From contig CAKOWF010000048.1 of assembly GCA_934122215.1 (NCBI GenBank), positions 1 through 6,872 on the forward strand: DNA of 6,872 nt, given 5' to 3'. The notes under the pieces were generated by a model. The model was given only the letters and a program-made list of their open reading frames with translations. It made no database searches and was not told the DNA's origin. Positions 5,513 to 6,872 of the stretch are shown in pieces; position 1 is the first letter of the stretch; each line of letters opens with the position of its first letter. Source of the DNA: an uncultured Bacilli bacterium (GTDB lineage Bacteria > Bacillota_I > Bacilli_A > RF39 > UBA660). The position numbers were made by a program, and so were the translations under genes.

Positions 5513-6688
5513 AGTTTTTAATACTTCGATTGCCGGACGAACAGCATAGCTACTATTAAATTGAACAGGTCCACTATTTAAATTACGATTAAGTGCAAAT
5601 ATAAGCCATGAACTACTGCCATATCTTGTATCTGGTGTTTCTAACCAATATGCTGTTATTGGATTAGACGAACTTGAATAAGTTGTGTTTTCCATTAAAA
5701 ATTGACATTTTGTGCTTAGTGATCCAACATAAGTAATAGGATTTGAACCAGTTAAACATGCTGAAGTTACTTCTTGATAAGTTAATAATCGAGCAGAATA
5801 TCCTTCATAGCTAAATATTGGTAAATTACCATCTGCTACTGATGTTTCTCCTTTTTCATTTAAAATTTGTCTTGATGTTTTTGTTAAACTTGTATTACTC
5901 CATTGTGCTGATGTTGGAAGTTGTTTTTTAGCTATTACTGGACCATAATTACTTTTTCCAGAATCATCATATGCTGATAAAGCCGTACTATTTGGTGTTC
6001 CATTAGAAACATTATTATAGTATACAAATACAGCTGTTTTTGAATCCATATCCGTTAAATAATAAAATCTTTCAGTTGTTTCATCAAAAGTTCCATCTCC
6101 ATTGACATCACATGTATATGCATCACCAGTTGTTAATGTATCTCCAGGAACTTTTCCATATGTTATAGTTGAATTTACTGTATATCCATCAGCCAAACAT
6201 GCATAATTAGAATCTGATTGTTGACATTTTTCACTATGTAATGTTGTAGCCTTTTTACACAATATTGAAACCGGTTTTGTATCATCACTTGGTTCTTCTA
6301 CTATTTCACCATTCTTTGTTGTTTCTCCATTACAATTTATTACATATTCTCCTATTTTTAATGAACATGCTGTTACTTGGCCTTTTTCTATTTTTACCCA
6401 ACTATCTTCTGTTGGTTGTTCTCCTTTTACTTTGACATCATATGTTGTACTTTTTAATTTACTTACTTCATATACTCCATCTTCTATATTTGTTTTATTT
6501 GTATCTAACATATTAGTAGCTATTGTTTTTTCTACTGCATCCAAATATCCTAGAGCACTTGATTCTGCTCCTCCTTTTTTTGCTTTTTCTATTATTCCTA
6601 ATATCATTGGTGTTGCGATTAATGCTATGATTGCTAGTATTACTATTACTGCTAGCAATTCTATTAATGTAAACCCTTTTCTTTTCAT
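5498..6688 (-). CDS. Type IV prepilin-like protein with large C-terminal lectin/FGE-like domain (396 aa)
   Basis: Residues 1-31 are a classic prepilin leader and hydrophobic helix: MKRKG^FTLIELL, with predicted cleavage after G5, F6 as mature residue 1 and Glu10 at mature position +5. Residues 32-120 form a pilin-like body very similar to the small prepilin at 3696-4142. Residues 120-140 are an acidic, Pro-containing linker. Residues 141-396 form a separate domain with DVNGDGTFD (194-202, a Ca-binding-type loop), ERFYYLTDMD (206-215), YSARLLTYQEV (297-307), YWLETPDTR (347-355) and YAVRPAIEVL (381-390). The ARL...WL.TP...VRPA pattern recalls C-type-lectin/formylglycine-enzyme-like (DUF6273-like) domains of Firmicutes surface proteins; that resemblance is from memory. 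It has eight Cys (108, 119, 144, 155, 164, 193, 311, 328). The start at 6688 follows AGGAGAG. An upstream in-frame ATG at 6721 sits in the enolase terminator and is rejected. Likely a minor/tip pilin or pseudopilin adhesin. Confidence 0.85.
   Translation of the reverse strand: MKRKGFTLIELLAVIVILAIIALIATPMILGIIEKAKKGGAESSALGYLDAVEKTIATNMLDTNKTNIEDGVYEVSKLKSTTYDVKVKGEQPTEDSWVKIEKGQVTACSLKIGEYVINCNGETTKNGEIVEEPSDDTKPVSILCKKATTLHSEKCQQSDSNYACLADGYTVNSTITYGKVPGDTLTTGDAYTCDVNGDGTFDETTERFYYLTDMDSKTAVFVYYNNVSNGTPNSTALSAYDDSGKSNYGPVIAKKQLPTSAQWSNTSLTKTSRQILNEKGETSVADGNLPIFSYEGYSARLLTYQEVTSACLTGSNPITYVGSLSTKCQFLMENTTYSSSSNPITAYWLETPDTRYGSSSWLIFALNRNLNSGPVQFNSSYAVRPAIEVLKTRIAS
6594..6683 (-). repeat. 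Prepilin leader repeat, copy in large pilin
   Basis: Partner of the repeat at 4045-4136. Both copies are in the same orientation and flank the terminator of the large pilin and the 374-aa gene, so recombination between them would fuse the two pilin genes and delete what lies between. Confidence 0.75.
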
Positions 6689-6706
6689 TTTATCTCTCCT
6701 ACTCTC

Positions 6707-6712
6707 ATTATA
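6707..6712 (-). promoter_or_regulatory. Possible -10 box for the large prepilin gene
   Basis: A perfect TATAAT lies between the enolase terminator and the start codon. It ends 19 bases before the ATG, which would give a leader of about 12 nt that just contains the AGGAGAG ribosome binding site (6694-6700). At the normal 17-base spacing the -35 position falls inside the terminator stem and reads TAAACT, which is poor. The promoter is therefore plausible but not secure. Confidence 0.4.
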
Positions 6713-6719
6713 TGTTATC

Positions 6720-6751
6720 AAAAAAAGAGAGTTTATTCAATAAACTCTCTT
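6720..6751 (-). terminator. Rho-independent terminator after enolase
   Basis: An 11-bp perfect stem (6725-6735 pairing with 6741-6751, AAGAGAGTTTA/TAAACTCTCTT) has a 5-base loop and, read on the minus strand, is followed by a run of seven T (6720-6726). This is the classic intrinsic terminator form. It ends about 30 bases before the start codon of the large prepilin gene, so that gene needs its own promoter or depends on readthrough. Confidence 0.92.
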
Positions 6752-6782
6752 CATATTTTATATAAATTTACATTAATAATTA

Positions 6783-6872
6783 TTAAATATTTTCATTATA
6801 ATATTCTTCTAATCTAATTAATTCATTGTATTTACATATTCTATCTGTCCTTGACATAGAACCAGTTTTAAT
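6783..6872 (-). CDS. eno: Enolase, C-terminal end only (partial at window edge)
   Basis: The last 29 codons of a gene that enters from beyond the right edge. The peptide contains GSMSRTDRICKYNELIRLEE, which matches the highly conserved C-terminal signature of enolase (G-[SA]-x-SRTDR-x-x-KYN-x-L-x-RIE). Enolase is the cytosolic glycolytic enzyme that converts 2-phosphoglycerate to phosphoenolpyruvate. The catalytic and Mg-binding residues lie upstream, outside the window. Cys stands where Ala is usual in RIAKYN, a mild change. The stop is TAA, followed 31 bases later by a strong hairpin terminator, so this gene is transcriptionally separate from the pilin gene that follows. It anchors the window in a core, non-mobile part of the chromosome. 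Confidence 0.93.
   Translation of the reverse strand: MKTGSMSRTDRICKYNELIRLEEYYNENI

Noticed and set aside
6689..6721. Longer start for the large prepilin
   Set aside because: The extra 11 residues would disrupt the short prepilin leader and begin in the T-run of the enolase terminator.
6432..6743. Plus-strand open frame of 103 codons
   Set aside because: It is antisense to the prepilin N-terminus and runs into the enolase terminator; the apparent hydrophobicity mirrors the pilin helix.
1..6872. Alternative genetic code (UGA as Trp), tRNA, rRNA, CRISPR, insertion sequence or reverse transcriptase
   Set aside because: Trp codons are TGG, the 84-aa gene ends at TGA, and no cloverleaf, spaced repeat array, transposase or reverse transcriptase motif was seen.

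Overview
This window is an AT-rich (roughly a quarter G+C by eye) stretch of a Bacillota-type genome in which every supportable gene lies on the minus strand. Gram-positive-style AGGAGG ribosome binding sites, short U-tailed hairpin terminators, strong Lys/Asn/Ile bias and the particular genes present suggest an uncultured gut-type Bacilli or Mycoplasmatota-related lineage (for example RF39-like). That placement is inferred from style and is not proven. Trp is written TGG and TGA closes one gene, so nothing points to a recoded UGA.

Layout in the direction of transcription (right to left): (1) the last 29 codons of enolase, closed by a strong terminator (6720-6751). (2) A 396-aa type IV prepilin-like protein with a large C-terminal domain that looks like a C-type-lectin/formylglycine-enzyme-like fold, with its own terminator (5480-5512). 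(3) A 374-aa unrecognised protein with a faint resemblance to the HopA1/phosphothreonine-lyase effector family. (4) A short 148-aa prepilin with the best promoter in the window and its own terminator. (5) A five-gene operon: cysteine desulfurase, an 84-aa thioredoxin-like protein, a 400-aa secreted-thioredoxin plus CcdA/DsbD-like membrane protein, a 78-aa unknown, and a 208-aa membrane-anchored unknown, ending at a terminator (134-160). Positions 1-133 hold no gene I can support.

Two themes emerge. First, a pair of pilins: the small one looks like a major subunit. The large one repeats the same roughly 120-residue module and then carries a cysteine-rich putative ligand-binding head, as expected of a tip or minor subunit. 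No assembly ATPase, platform protein or prepilin peptidase is in the window. Second, a thiol/sulfur operon: the two thioredoxin-type proteins and the two membrane cysteines of the CcdA-like domain make a complete, split and rearranged DsbD-like electron path from cytosol to the outside. It is co-transcribed with a PLP enzyme that makes protein persulfide. Whether this path serves the disulfide-rich pilins next door is a hypothesis; the sequence shows only adjacency and cysteine content.
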